This document shows positions 7,719 through 16,891 of a stretch of 64,000 nucleotides of DNA, one piece after another. The stretch is from an uncultured Collinsella sp. Lineage in GTDB: Bacteria; Actinomycetota; Coriobacteriia; Coriobacteriales; Coriobacteriaceae. The stretch is from contig CABUNJ010000001.1 in the NCBI GenBank assembly GCA_902492935.1, positions 1 to 64,000 on the forward strand. The letters are read 5' to 3'. Each line of letters starts with the position of its first letter. Position 1 is the stretch's first letter. The notes under the pieces were generated by a model that saw only the letters and a list, made by a program, of their open reading frames with translations, was not told the DNA's origin and made no database searches. The position numbers and the translations under genes were made by a program.

Positions 7719-9572
7719 TTACATCTGCTCGGGCGCGGAAACGCCAACGAGGGTGAGCACCAGAGCGAGCGTCACGCGGACGGCATCGCAAGCGGCCAGA
7801 CGGGCACGCGAAAGCTCGGGGTCGACGGGACGGCCCTCGCTCGGCAGCACCTGGCAAGCAGCGTAGAAGCTGTGGAAGTCGCCGGCGAGTTCCTCAGCAA
7901 AGTGCGTCAGACGGAACGGGGCGCGGTCGCGAGCGCAGCTGGCGATGAGGTCGGTGAGCTCGTTGAGCTTGCGCGAAAGGGCGAGCTCGGTCGGGTCGGT
8001 CAGCAGCGAGTAATCGACGTTCTCACCGATGGCCTTGGCGGCGACGGCCTTCATGCCCATCTCGTCAGCCTGCTCGGGCGTAACGTCAGCGGCACGGCGC
8101 AGGATGGAGCACACACGGGCGTGAGCGTACTGCACGTAGTACACCGGGTTGGAGTTGTCGCGCTTCTTAACGGCCTCGATATCGAAGTCGACCATCTGGT
8201 TGGAGCTCTTGGAGATGAGCGTGTAACGGGCAGCGTCGGAGCCGACCTCGTCGACGAGCTCCTGCAGGGTCACCATGGTGCCCTTACGCTTGGACATACG
8301 GACAGGCTTGCCGTTGCGCAGCAGGTTGACGAGCTGGCCCAGCAGAACCTCAAACTTGCCGGGGTAACCCAGAGCGTCGCAGACGCAGCGGACGCGCTCG
8401 ATGTAGCCGTGGTGGTCGGCGCCCCAGATGTCGATGACGTGGTCGACGCGCTGGAACTTATCCCAGTGATAGGCAACGTCGGAGGCGAAGTAGGTGTACT
8501 CGCCGTCGGACTTGATCAGGACGCGGTCCTTGTCGTCGCCCAGATCGGTGGAACGGAACCACAGGGCGCCGTCCTTGGTGTAGAGGTAGCCCATCTTGTC
8601 GAGCTTCTCAAAAGCGCGGTCGACGGCGGAGGTGCCGGCGGTCTCGCCCTCGGTGTCCTTCACATACAGCGAGCGCTCGGAGAACCAACGATCGAAGTCG
8701 CAGTTAACGGCGTGGCAAAGGTCGCGCATGTTGTCGACCATCTTTACGTAGCCGCGCTCGCGGAAGCTCTCCATGCGTTCCTGCGGATCGGCGTTGACCC
8801 ACTTGTCGCCGTCGGTGCGCCAGAACTCGGCGGCCTCGTCGATGATGTAATCGCCGCCGTAGGAGTCCTTGCCCAGAGTCTCGGCAAAGTTGTCCTGGTA
8901 AGGATGGGTCTCGGGATGCTCGTCGTTCTCATCGACGACGAAGGCGTCACGGTCGGCGATCAGCAGCTTGTGGGCCTCGTCGATATCCACGCCCTGCTTG
9001 GCGATGATGTCGGCGAGCTGCATATAGCGCGTGCTGATGGAGTTGCCGAAGGTGTTCATCTGAGAGCCGTGGTCATTGATGTAGAACTCACGCTGGATGT
9101 CGTAACCGGCGTGGTCCATAACGCGGCAGAGGGAGTCGCCCAGCGCGGCCCAGCGGCCGTGACCAATGTGCATGGGGCCGACGGGGTTGGCGGAGACGAA
9201 CTCGACCTGGGTCTTCAGGCCGCCACCGACGTTGGACTTAGCGAAGTCCATACCCTTCTCGCGGGCCTCGCCAAAGATGGCGTTCTTAACGGCGACGGAG
9301 AGGTAGAAGTTGATGAAGCCGGGGCCGGCGATCTCGACCTTCTCGATTGCGGGGTCCTCGGGCATATGGGCAACGACGGCCTCGGCGATCTTGCGCGGGG
9401 CACAGTGAGCCAGCTTGGCGGACTTCAGGGCCATGGTAGAGGTCCACTCGCCATGAGAAGTGTCAGCCGGTCGCTCGATAGCGCAATCGTCAAGTTCAAA
9501 TGCGGAAAGGTCGCCGGCCTCCTGGGCCGCAGCAAGCGCAGCGCGTACCAGCTCTTCAATCTTCTCGGGCAT
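7719..9572 (-). CDS. argS: arginyl-tRNA synthetase
   Basis: This 617-residue class I synthetase charges tRNA-Arg with arginine in the cytosol. The HIGH signature appears as MHIGHGR with its ANPVGP prefix near residue 130, and the KMSKS-type loop as RMSKRKGTM near residue 395. The C-terminal DALR anticodon-binding domain ends with the usual pattern (LVGVSAPEQM). The start was set at the ATG at 9572, which follows CAAGGAGGATCT. A longer frame extends 43 codons further upstream, but those residues have no family similarity and would lack a ribosome site. No T-box or other leader element was seen. Confidence 0.96.
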   Translation of the reverse strand: MPEKIEELVRAALAAAQEAGDLSAFELDDCAIERPADTSHGEWTSTMALKSAKLAHCAPRKIAEAVVAHMPEDPAIEKVEIAGPGFINFYLSVAVKNAIFGEAREKGMDFAKSNVGGGLKTQVEFVSANPVGPMHIGHGRWAALGDSLCRVMDHAGYDIQREFYINDHGSQMNTFGNSISTRYMQLADIIAKQGVDIDEAHKLLIADRDAFVVDENDEHPETHPYQDNFAETLGKDSYGGDYIIDEAAEFWRTDGDKWVNADPQERMESFRERGYVKMVDNMRDLCHAVNCDFDRWFSERSLYVKDTEGETAGTSAVDRAFEKLDKMGYLYTKDGALWFRSTDLGDDKDRVLIKSDGEYTYFASDVAYHWDKFQRVDHVIDIWGADHHGYIERVRCVCDALGYPGKFEVLLGQLVNLLRNGKPVRMSKRKGTMVTLQELVDEVGSDAARYTLISKSSNQMVDFDIEAVKKRDNSNPVYYVQYAHARVCSILRRAADVTPEQADEMGMKAVAAKAIGENVDYSLLTDPTELALSRKLNELTDLIASCARDRAPFRLTHFAEELAGDFHSFYAACQVLPSEGRPVDPELSRARLAACDAVRVTLALVLTLVGVSAPEQM

Positions 9573-9914
9573 AGATCCTCCTTGTGTTAAAGCCCCCGAG
9601 CTCTTGGTCACTCGTAGGGCAAAAGCCAGAGTTTGTAGCACTCTATCACAAGCGACGGGCACTGTCGCAGGGTAAAGCCAATCGATATTGCATATGCACA
9701 AAAATGACTACAGCTTGTATGGAGTCACTCAAAGATGCCGGTCTGCCTGCAGATTATGCAGGCGTTGAAAATGTATAAAGGTGTGAATGAGCTGCGTCTG
9801 TTATCGAATACTCTTACCTATCAGAGTTGTGTGCTTTTCCTGCATAAAGTAAGGGTTTGCGCACGTCAGCGTGTTATTCTAGACATACGTAAATTCGTAT
9901 AAGTTGGAGGTAGC
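9573..9914. other. divergent argS/carD intergenic region
   Basis: The 342 bases separate two divergent genes and must contain both promoters. I see a small hairpin CCTGCA-GATTA-TGCAGG near 9746 and a TATTCT -10-like box about 40 bases before carD, but no confident -35 partner. No ORF or repeat is recognised. Confidence 0.5.
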
Positions 9915-10400
9915 ATGTTCTCAATCGGTCAACACGTCATTCATCCGGGTCAGGGAGTCTGCACCGTCGTCGGTTTTAGGGACGACACACCGCAGCCCAT
10001 GCTGTTGCTCGAGACCAAGCAGGGACATGCACAGACGATTCTCATGTACCCCGTGGCGCAGGCCGACCGTTTGCACGCCGCCATCTCGCAGCAAGATGCC
10101 GAGCACCTGCTGAGCCACTATGACGAGCTGGAGTGCGACACTTTTACCGAGCGCAACAGCTCACTTGAGGAGACGCACTTTAAGCAGCAGCTCAAGCTGG
10201 GCGCGCCCGAGACGGTCCGCGTGGCAAAGACCATGATGCACCGCATTCGCCAGGCCGAGGAAGCTGATAAAAAGCCCAGCTCCTACTACATGCGCGTACT
10301 CAAGGAGGCCAAGCGCCGCTCCATCGAGGAGTTCGCCGTGGCCTTGGGCGTCACCGAGGAGGCCGCCGAAGCCCGCCTAGCCCAAGCCGCCCTCAACTAA
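9915..10400 (+). CDS. CarD/CdnL-family transcription regulator
   Basis: The 161-residue protein has the CarD_CdnL_TRCF RNA-polymerase interaction domain at its N-terminus (FSIGQHVIHPGQGVCTV, residues 2-18) followed by a helical C-terminal half. Family members bind the RNA polymerase beta subunit and stabilise open promoter complexes, especially at rRNA genes in Actinobacteria. The length matches mycobacterial CarD (about 160 residues). A strong GGAGGTAGC ribosome site precedes the ATG. The gene is followed by a CCACCACAAAGG-type hairpin at 10413-10453 rather than a classical terminator. Confidence 0.9.
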   Translation: MFSIGQHVIHPGQGVCTVVGFRDDTPQPMLLLETKQGHAQTILMYPVAQADRLHAAISQQDAEHLLSHYDELECDTFTERNSSLEETHFKQQLKLGAPETVRVAKTMMHRIRQAEEADKKPSSYYMRVLKEAKRRSIEEFAVALGVTEEAAEARLAQAALN

Positions 10401-10412
10401 CCCATCCGCGCC

Positions 10413-10453
10413 AAAACCACCGCAAAGGGGACAGACACCTTTGTGGTGGTTTT
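10413..10453. repeat. CCACCACAAAGG hairpin repeat, copy 1
   Basis: AAAACCACCGCAAAGG pairs with CCTTTGTGGTGGTTTT (one A/G variation) around GGACAGACA. It lies 12 bases after the carD stop and is the only terminator-like structure there. Confidence 0.85.
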
Positions 10454-10507
10454 CTTGTTCTAGTAGTATTCATTCTTATCGATACCCACGAGCACAAGGA
10501 GTCTCCT

Positions 10508-11107
10508 ATGGCAGAGCCGCTTACCGCCGGAATCACCCGCGACCGCGCGTTCGAACTGCTCAATGAGCACAACAAGGACCCGTTCCATATCACCCATGGC
10601 GAGACGGTCGAGGGCACTATGCGCTACTTTGCGCGCGAGTTCGACCCCGAGAACGAGGAGTTTTGGGGCATCGTCGGTCTGCTGCACGACCTGGATTGGG
10701 AGGAGCATGAGGACGACCCCATGAACCACACCATCTATGCTGCCGAGATTCTTGAGGGCGAAGGTGCGTCTCCCGAGCTCATTCGCGCCATCCAGACGCA
10801 CACGTCGGACTTCAACACCTCGCTGCCCAAACCCGAGCTGCAGATGGAAAAGATCCTGTTTGCCTGCGATGAGCTCACCGGCCTGATCGGCGCCGCCGTC
10901 ATCATGCGCCCGAGCAAGAGCGTTATGGACTTTACGACCAAGTCGCTCAAGAAGAAGTTCAAGGACAAGCGCTTTGCCGCCGGCTGCTCGCGCGACGTGA
11001 TTTCGCAGGGCGCCGAGATGTTGGGCTGGGAGCTCCCCGAGCTCTTTGACCGCACCATCGCGGCCATGCAGTCCTTCGCCCCCGACCGCGATACTTTCCA
11101 GGCCTAA
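10508..11107 (+). CDS. HD-domain metal-dependent phosphohydrolase
   Basis: This 199-residue protein has the spaced metal ligands of the HD superfamily: a histidine at HITHGE near residue 29, the HD pair in GLLHDLDWEEH near residue 60, HT in AIQTHTSD near residue 98 and the final Asp in ACDELTGLI near residue 121. Such enzymes hydrolyse phosphate esters, often of nucleotides, using divalent metal. The substrate cannot be deduced. The start follows ACAAGGAGTCTCCT. It lies between two CCACCACAAAGG hairpins and is probably monocistronic. Confidence 0.82.
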   Translation: MAEPLTAGITRDRAFELLNEHNKDPFHITHGETVEGTMRYFAREFDPENEEFWGIVGLLHDLDWEEHEDDPMNHTIYAAEILEGEGASPELIRAIQTHTSDFNTSLPKPELQMEKILFACDELTGLIGAAVIMRPSKSVMDFTTKSLKKKFKDKRFAAGCSRDVISQGAEMLGWELPELFDRTIAAMQSFAPDRDTFQA

Positions 11108-11122
11108 CCACCCACGCCACCT

Positions 11123-11163
11123 AAAACCACCACAAAGGGGACAGGCACCTTTGTGGTGGTTTT
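11123..11163. repeat. CCACCACAAAGG hairpin repeat, copy 2
   Basis: AAAACCACCACAAAGG pairs perfectly with CCTTTGTGGTGGTTTT around GGACAGGCA. It sits between the convergent HD-hydrolase and proA genes, where it could act as a bidirectional terminator. Confidence 0.9.
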
Positions 11164-11177
11164 CGTTTACGAGGGGT

Positions 11178-12464
11178 TTAGGGGCGGACCTGGCCGGTGC
11201 CGCGGAGCTTGTATTTGTAGGTGGAGAGGGCCTCGGCGGCAAAGGGGCCGCGGGCATGGAGCTTTTGGGTCGAGATGCCGATCTCGGCGCCCAGGCCAAA
11301 CTCGCCGCCGTCGGTAAAGCGCGTGCTGGCGTTGGCATATACGGCCGAGGCATCGACCGCATCCAGGAAGCGCTCGCAAGCATCCGTGTCCTCGGCAACG
11401 ATGGCCTCGGAGTGCATCGTGCCGTAGCGGTTGATGTGTGCGATGGCCTCGTCCTCGTTTGCCACGACCTTCACGCTCATCTCGAGCGCCAGGTACTCGC
11501 GACCCCAGTCCTCCTCAGTCGCGGCGACGTAGTCATCGCCCTCTACAAAGCCGGCGTCGGCGCACGCGGCGCACGTGACCTCGTCGCCGTGAATGAGCAC
11601 ACCGTGGTCGTGCAGCACGGCAACGACCGCGGGCAAAAACGCATCGGCCACAGCACGGTCGACCAGCAGCGACTCGGCGGCATTGCACACGCCTACGCGC
11701 TGGGTTTTGGCATTAACGATAATGTTGAGCGCCTTATCAAAGTCGGCGGATTCATGCACGTAGATGTGGCAGTTGCCCGTGCCCGTCTCGATCACCGGCA
11801 CAAGCGACTCGCGCACGCAGCGCTGGATCAGGCCTGCACCGCCGCGCGGAATGAGTACGTCGACAATACCGCGGAGCTTCATGAGCTCGCCAGTGGCCTC
11901 GCGGTCGGTGGACTCGATCATCGACACGGCCTCGCGCGGGAAGCCCTTGGCCTCGAGCGCATCGGCCAGCAGCTCGGCGATCATGGCACACGAGTGATAG
12001 GCCAGCGAGCCGCCGCGCAGAATGCAGGCGTTGCCGGTGCGGATGCAGATGCCCGCGGCGTCGGCCGTCACGTTGGGGCGCGCCTCGTAGACCATGGCGA
12101 CCAGGCCCAACGGCACACTCACGCGGGTCAGGTCCACGCCGCTTGCAAGCACGCGGTGGTCGAGCACGCGGCCCACGGGGTCGGGCAGCTCGGCGAGCTT
12201 TTCCAGGCCGGCGGCCATGCCCTCGACGCGCTCGGACGTCAGCAGCAGACGATCGAGCAGTCCGGCCGAGGTACCCGCATCGCGCGCGGCGGACATATCG
12301 AGCTCGTTGGCGGCGACGATGGAGTCGACACCGTTGCGCAGTGCTGCGGCCATGGCGCGCACGGCCTCCTGGCGCTGTTCATCGCTCGCCGTGGCAAGCG
12401 AGGCCGACGCTGCCTTGGCGGCAACGGCAAGATCGTGGACATACGTGGCTATATCGACCGACAT
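11178..12464 (-). CDS. proA: glutamate-5-semialdehyde dehydrogenase (gamma-glutamyl phosphate reductase)
   Basis: ProA reduces gamma-glutamyl phosphate with NADPH to glutamate-5-semialdehyde, the second step of proline synthesis. The 428-residue length is typical. Visible family segments are VYEARPNVTADAAG near residue 127, NACILRGGSLA, PRGGAGLI near residue 205, and the catalytic cysteine in QRVGVCNAAESLLV near residue 256. The ATG follows GGAGAAAGGGCCGCCC. It lies near proB (14095-15222) but is separated from it by an opposite-strand peptidase gene. No proC is present in the window. Confidence 0.96.
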   Translation of the reverse strand: MSVDIATYVHDLAVAAKAASASLATASDEQRQEAVRAMAAALRNGVDSIVAANELDMSAARDAGTSAGLLDRLLLTSERVEGMAAGLEKLAELPDPVGRVLDHRVLASGVDLTRVSVPLGLVAMVYEARPNVTADAAGICIRTGNACILRGGSLAYHSCAMIAELLADALEAKGFPREAVSMIESTDREATGELMKLRGIVDVLIPRGGAGLIQRCVRESLVPVIETGTGNCHIYVHESADFDKALNIIVNAKTQRVGVCNAAESLLVDRAVADAFLPAVVAVLHDHGVLIHGDEVTCAACADAGFVEGDDYVAATEEDWGREYLALEMSVKVVANEDEAIAHINRYGTMHSEAIVAEDTDACERFLDAVDASAVYANASTRFTDGGEFGLGAEIGISTQKLHARGPFAAEALSTYKYKLRGTGQVRP

Positions 12465-12576
12465 GGGCGGCCCTTTCTCCTAGAAGTTTGCAACCATGGT
12501 AGCCGATTTGCACATGGCCTCGCCCGCGGCGGTAGAATTGGTCAACCCGAAACACCGCAACGAACGGAAGACTCAC

Positions 12577-13995
12577 ATGGCCCTCATCACTTCGTACCAC
12601 GTCCCCGGCCTTTACGTCGAGGACCACAGCATCGACGTCCCCCTTGACTGGCGCGGCCTGGAGCCGATGCTCCTGGCCGTCGGCAGCACCATGCGCCGCG
12701 GCGCTATGCCGGCACCAATCGCCGGCGCGCCCGAGAGCATCAAGCTCTTCTACCGCGTGGCTTGCGCGCCTGACCGCATCAACGACGATCTGCCGCTGCT
12801 CCTGTTTTTGCAGGGCGGCCCCGGCGGCGAGAGCCCGCGTCCGCTGTCGCCCACAAGCGACGGCTGGATCGAGGAGGCCGTCAAGCACTTCCGCGTGGTC
12901 CTTCCCGACCAGCGCGGCACCGGACGCAGTAGCTGCGTGGACGGACGCACGATCAAGGCACAGGGTGATCGCGCAACGGCCGCCGGTGCCGACACAGCAC
13001 GCTCGCAGGCGGATTTCCTCAAGCGCCATCTTGCCAGCTCCATCGTGCGCGATTTTGAGTACCTGCGCCTAGTGGGCTTTGGCGGCAAGCCGTGGGTCAC
13101 GCTCGGCCAGAGCTACGGCGGTTTTTTGACGCTGAGCTACCTGTCGCTCTTCCCCGAGGGCGTGGCGGCGAGCTTCACCTGCGGCGGAATCCCCCACGTG
13201 CCGGCGAGCGCAAGCGAGGTCTACGCGCACACCTTCCCGCGCATGGCCGCCAAGACGCAGCAGTATTATGACCGCTACCCCGCTGACGTCGAGCGCGTGG
13301 CCGCCCTGGCCGATGCGCTCGAGGCTCAGAAGCACGTGCTGCCCGACGGCTCGCCGATGACGGTCGAGCGCCTACAGCTCATGGGCAGCGACTTTGGCAT
13401 GAAGCCGAGCTTTGAGCGCATGCATTGGATTATCGATCACGCTTTTGTTGACGGCGACGGCACGCTGACCTGCGGCGCCTCGGTATCTGACAGCTTTTTG
13501 ATGCGCGCCTTCGAGCGCACCAACACGCGTACAAACCCGCTGTACTGGACACTGCAGGAGTTCATCTACGCCGACGGCGACACCATGCCCATTCGCTGGG
13601 CCGCGGCAGAGGAGAAGGCCCATCGCGCCGAGTTCGACACGCTCGCGCGCCCGCTCATGTTTACCGGCGAGGCCATGTTCCCGTGGATGTTTGAGCAGAT
13701 GCCCGAGCTCAAGCCCTTCAAGCCCGCCATGGACCTGCTGATGGAAGACACCAGCTGGGACAAGATTTACGACCCGCAGCGCCTGGCCTGCAACGAGGTG
13801 CCGCTCCAGGCCGCGGTGTACTTCGATGACATGTACGTGGACTCGGGCATGCAGCTCGACACGCTCGACCGCATGGGCAACTCGCACGCCTGGGTGACCA
13901 ACGAGTTCGAGCACGACGGCCTGCACGGCAGCGTGGTATTCAAGCACCTCTTCGACGAGGCCCTCAACCGCGGAGACCTACGCCAGATCTTCTAG
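12577..13995 (+). CDS. alpha/beta hydrolase, S33 proline iminopeptidase-like
   Basis: The 472-residue protein has the hallmarks of the S33 peptidase family, which release N-terminal proline or other residues from small peptides. These are the oxyanion-hole motif LQGGPGGESPRP near residue 85, LPDQRGTGRSS near residue 110 and the nucleophile elbow GQSYGGFLTL near residue 178 with the catalytic Ser. A late His is expected in the ANEFEHDGLHG-like tail segment near residue 445. The ATG at 12577 was preferred over an in-frame ATG 27 codons upstream because homology begins at ITSYHVPGLYVEDH, although its ribosome site is weak. It is sandwiched between proA and proB on the opposite strand. Confidence 0.85.
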   Translation: MALITSYHVPGLYVEDHSIDVPLDWRGLEPMLLAVGSTMRRGAMPAPIAGAPESIKLFYRVACAPDRINDDLPLLLFLQGGPGGESPRPLSPTSDGWIEEAVKHFRVVLPDQRGTGRSSCVDGRTIKAQGDRATAAGADTARSQADFLKRHLASSIVRDFEYLRLVGFGGKPWVTLGQSYGGFLTLSYLSLFPEGVAASFTCGGIPHVPASASEVYAHTFPRMAAKTQQYYDRYPADVERVAALADALEAQKHVLPDGSPMTVERLQLMGSDFGMKPSFERMHWIIDHAFVDGDGTLTCGASVSDSFLMRAFERTNTRTNPLYWTLQEFIYADGDTMPIRWAAAEEKAHRAEFDTLARPLMFTGEAMFPWMFEQMPELKPFKPAMDLLMEDTSWDKIYDPQRLACNEVPLQAAVYFDDMYVDSGMQLDTLDRMGNSHAWVTNEFEHDGLHGSVVFKHLFDEALNRGDLRQIF

Positions 13996-14002
13996 CAAAG
14001 GA

Positions 14003-14050
14003 GTGTCCCCACCTGCCGGCACAAAGGGAACGTCCCCAGGTGCCGGCACG
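14003..14050. repeat. TGCCGGCAC/GGAACGTCCCC repeat, copy 1
   Basis: Two tandem units carry GTCCCC, then a short spacer, then the palindromic TGCCGGCA, separated by AAAGGGAACG. A related array with three TGCCGGCAC/GTGCCGAC units lies at 26693-26773. Both are intergenic. Confidence 0.65.
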
Positions 14051-14051
14051 A

Positions 14052-14096
14052 GAAAGACAGCGCTGCGGGAAACGATCCGCAGCGCTGTCTTTCTTT
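14052..14096. terminator. bidirectional terminator between the S33 hydrolase and proB genes
   Basis: AAAGACAGCGCTGCGG pairs perfectly with CCGCAGCGCTGTCTTT across GAAACGAT, and a T-rich stretch follows on the plus strand. The minus-strand proB stop codon abuts it, so it can serve both convergent genes. Confidence 0.9.
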
Positions 14097-15222
14097 ATGC
14101 AAATACGATCAAGTTATCCCTGTGTATCGCCGGCTTCTCGGCCAGGTCTGCCAGCAGGCGGTTGCTGGCGATCTGGTCCTGGCGGCGGCCGGCGGCAAGT
14201 TCCAGCACGTCCGAATCGGCCTCGGCGATACCGCGCGCGACGACCATACCGCTCGGATCGCACACATCGAGCACATCGCCCTCGGCAAACTGGCCATCGA
14301 CCTCGCGAATACCCACCGCAAGTAAGGAAGAGCCACGGCTGACCAGCGCCTTCGCAGCACCATCATCGACCGTCACCGAGCCATGCGCCTTGTCGCCCAG
14401 CGCGATCCACAGCTTGCGGGGTGCGATGTCCAGGCGCTCCGCCGGCGGATCGAACAGCGTGCCCACGCTCTCGCCGCGGGCAAGGCGCACGAGCGCATCG
14501 GGCTCCTCGCCCGAGCAAATCACGCTCTGAATGCCCGCCGTCATCAGGATGCGGCTCGCGCGAATCTTGGTAATCATGCCGCCCGTGCCCACCGATGTGG
14601 AAGAATCGCCCGCCGAGGCAATAATCTTGGCATCGATCTTATGCACGACAGGAACAAACTCGGCCGTGGGGTCCTCATGCGGATTGGCAGTATAGAGGCC
14701 ATCGATGTCCGAGAGCGTCACGCACAGATCGGCAGAAACCAGGCAGCTCACAAGCGCCGCCAGTGTGTCGTTGTCGCCAAACTTAATCTCATCGACGGTA
14801 ACGGTATCGTTCTCGTTGACGACCGGCACCACGCCAAGCTCCACGAGGCGCAGCAGGGCGTCGCGCGCGTGCAGGTAAGACGTGCGGCGGGCCGTATCGT
14901 GGCGCGTGAGCAGCACGAGCGAGGTGAGCAGGTCGCGCGCATGGAACTCCTCGTCGTAGGCCGACGAGATGATGCACTGACCAGCCGAGGCGCAAGCCTG
15001 CAGGCTCGGCAGGTCGCCGACCGGCTTGCGGTCGAAGCCCAGCACGGGATAGCCGCAGGCGATAGCGCCCGAGCTCACCACGACTAGACGCCAGCCGAGC
15101 TTGCGCAGGGCTGCGGCCTGATCGGCAAGTCCGCCAATAAAGGCGCGGTTGACCTTGCCATCGGCACCCACCACCGTGGACGAACCGATCTTTACCACCA
15201 TCGTTTTATAAGAAGTCATCAT
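14095..15222 (-). CDS. proB: glutamate 5-kinase
   Basis: ProB phosphorylates glutamate with ATP to gamma-glutamyl phosphate, the first and usually proline-inhibited step of proline synthesis. The 375 residues cover the amino-acid kinase domain (VVKIGSSTVV near residue 9, VVSSGAIACG near residue 48, NENDTVTVDEIKFGDND near residue 138, VGTGGMITKI near residue 215) and a C-terminal PUA domain from about residue 280. Two adjacent ATG codons lie at the start, without a clear ribosome site. pncB ends 79 bases upstream with no terminator between, so the two may be co-transcribed. Confidence 0.96.
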   Translation of the reverse strand: MMTSYKTMVVKIGSSTVVGADGKVNRAFIGGLADQAAALRKLGWRLVVVSSGAIACGYPVLGFDRKPVGDLPSLQACASAGQCIISSAYDEEFHARDLLTSLVLLTRHDTARRTSYLHARDALLRLVELGVVPVVNENDTVTVDEIKFGDNDTLAALVSCLVSADLCVTLSDIDGLYTANPHEDPTAEFVPVVHKIDAKIIASAGDSSTSVGTGGMITKIRASRILMTAGIQSVICSGEEPDALVRLARGESVGTLFDPPAERLDIAPRKLWIALGDKAHGSVTVDDGAAKALVSRGSSLLAVGIREVDGQFAEGDVLDVCDPSGMVVARGIAEADSDVLELAAGRRQDQIASNRLLADLAEKPAIHRDNLIVFA

Positions 15223-15301
15223 ACGTCAAACCAATCAACTGTTCAGCGAACGGCCGAGCTGGCGGCCAAGGGAGCGTGACTTGCCCCTACCGCCCAAGGA
15301 A

Positions 15302-16807
15302 TTAGTGAGCCCAGGGGAAAGCCGAGGCCGCGGCCATGTTCTTGCGTACGAGCTCGTCGCGCACCTGAGCCAGGCCCTGCTCCATGCCCACCACATAGGT
15401 CTGCGGGTACAGGAAGCGCTTGAAAGCTGCGTCCAGATGATCAAGCGCCCAGGCGCAACGCTCGCGCGCGTCCTGGATGCTCTCGCGAGGAGCCACCGCG
15501 CTGCCGTCGCGCACAATCGGCATCAGCAGCTCACGATACTCAAGCTCGGACACATCGGTCACCAAGGCAGCATCGTTCACGGCCACGAGGGTATTGCCGC
15601 GCGCGGCGCCCTCACCTGCCAGATGGTCCTCGTCATAGATCATGTCGCAGACCGGGCCGCCAAAGCCATCGTAATAACGGCGCACGCGCTGCACGCCGGG
15701 AATCGTGCGCTTGTAGGGCTGCTCGGAAAGCTTCACCACCGGCGTCCACGGGTCCGTCTCGCTCGCGCGGCGGGCAGAAAGCTTATACACGCCGCCCAGC
15801 GCCGGCTGATCGTAGCAGGTCGCGAGCTTGGTGCCCACGCCAAAGCTATTGATGGGCGCGCCCTGGTCGAGCAGCGACTGAATCGTGTACTCGTCCAGAT
15901 CGTTGGAAACCGAGATCCCCACATAGGGCAGGCCCTCGGCATCAAAACGGCCGCGGACATACTTGGAGAGCTTGGCGAGGTCGCCCGAGTCGATGCGGAT
16001 AGCCGACAGACGCTCGCCCACCGCCTCCATCTCTTTGGCAACCGTAATGGCATGCTCGCAGCCCTCGCGCACATCGTAGGTGTCGATGAGCAGCGTACAG
16101 TTCTTGGGGCTCGACTTGGCAAAGGCGCGGAAGGCCTCGAGCTCGGAATCGAAGCTCATCACCCAGCTGTGCGCATGCGTGCCAAAGACGGGAATACCGT
16201 AGCGGCGGCCGGCGAGCACATTGGACGTAGAGGAGCAGCCGGCAACGTAGCTCGCGCGCGCAACGGCCAGGCCGCCATCGGGACCCTGGGCTCGACGCAG
16301 GCCAAACTCCGCCACGGGACGACCGTCGGCGGCGAGCACCACGCGCGCCGTCTTGGTGGCGACGAGCGTCTGGAAGCCGACGATGTTGAGCAGCGCGGTC
16401 TCGAGCAGCTGGCACTCCAGCGACGGGCCGGTGACGCGCACCATGGGCTCGCGCGGAAAGACGAGCTCGCCCTCGGGCACGGCGTCAATGTTCACATGCG
16501 CGCGGAAGTTACGCAGGTAATCGAGGAATGCGGGTTTAAACATCGCGCCGCCGGCTGGGGCCTGAAGCGAGGCGAGGTAGTCGATGTCCTCGGGCGTAAA
16601 GCGCAGGTTCTCGACCAGCTCGGGCAGCTCGGCGGTACCGCACATGACGGCGTAGGCGCTGCCAAAGGGGTGGTCGCGGTAAAACGCGGTAAAACAACCC
16701 TGCTCATTGGCCTTGCCGCTCTCCCACAGGCCCTGGGCCATAGTGAGCTCGTACAGATCGGTGAGCATTGCAATGTCGGTGGGATGCGAGATGTCGGTCA
16801 AAGCCAT
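15302..16807 (-). CDS. pncB: nicotinate phosphoribosyltransferase
   Basis: This 501-residue enzyme joins nicotinate and PRPP (with ATP hydrolysis) to give nicotinate mononucleotide in the NAD salvage pathway. Recognisable are the N-terminal MLTDLYELTMAQG, the FGTHAHSWVMSF segment near residue 205 with its catalytic His, RIDSGDLAKLS near residue 280 and GVGTKLATCYDQPALGGVYK near residue 325. The length is that of the longer bacterial family. The ATG follows CCGAAAGGTCGCCCC. Downstream is proB in the same direction. Confidence 0.95.
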   Translation of the reverse strand: MALTDISHPTDIAMLTDLYELTMAQGLWESGKANEQGCFTAFYRDHPFGSAYAVMCGTAELPELVENLRFTPEDIDYLASLQAPAGGAMFKPAFLDYLRNFRAHVNIDAVPEGELVFPREPMVRVTGPSLECQLLETALLNIVGFQTLVATKTARVVLAADGRPVAEFGLRRAQGPDGGLAVARASYVAGCSSTSNVLAGRRYGIPVFGTHAHSWVMSFDSELEAFRAFAKSSPKNCTLLIDTYDVREGCEHAITVAKEMEAVGERLSAIRIDSGDLAKLSKYVRGRFDAEGLPYVGISVSNDLDEYTIQSLLDQGAPINSFGVGTKLATCYDQPALGGVYKLSARRASETDPWTPVVKLSEQPYKRTIPGVQRVRRYYDGFGGPVCDMIYDEDHLAGEGAARGNTLVAVNDAALVTDVSELEYRELLMPIVRDGSAVAPRESIQDARERCAWALDHLDAAFKRFLYPQTYVVGMEQGLAQVRDELVRKNMAAASAFPWAH

Positions 16808-16891
16808 GGGGCGACCTTTCGGATGTGTGGTACAGAATTTGAGGGTTAGACGAGAGCATAGGATGCGGACATGACGCCCGATGCAAATCGG

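Noticed and set aside
7521..9590. A 689-codon open frame on the strand opposite argS
   Set aside because: It is the mirror of a confidently identified synthetase gene in GC-rich DNA. Its product is Val/Ala/Gly/His-rich with no family features.
9573..9714. A possible regulatory leader of argS
   Set aside because: No T-box or other recognisable riboswitch feature is seen, only a strong ribosome site.
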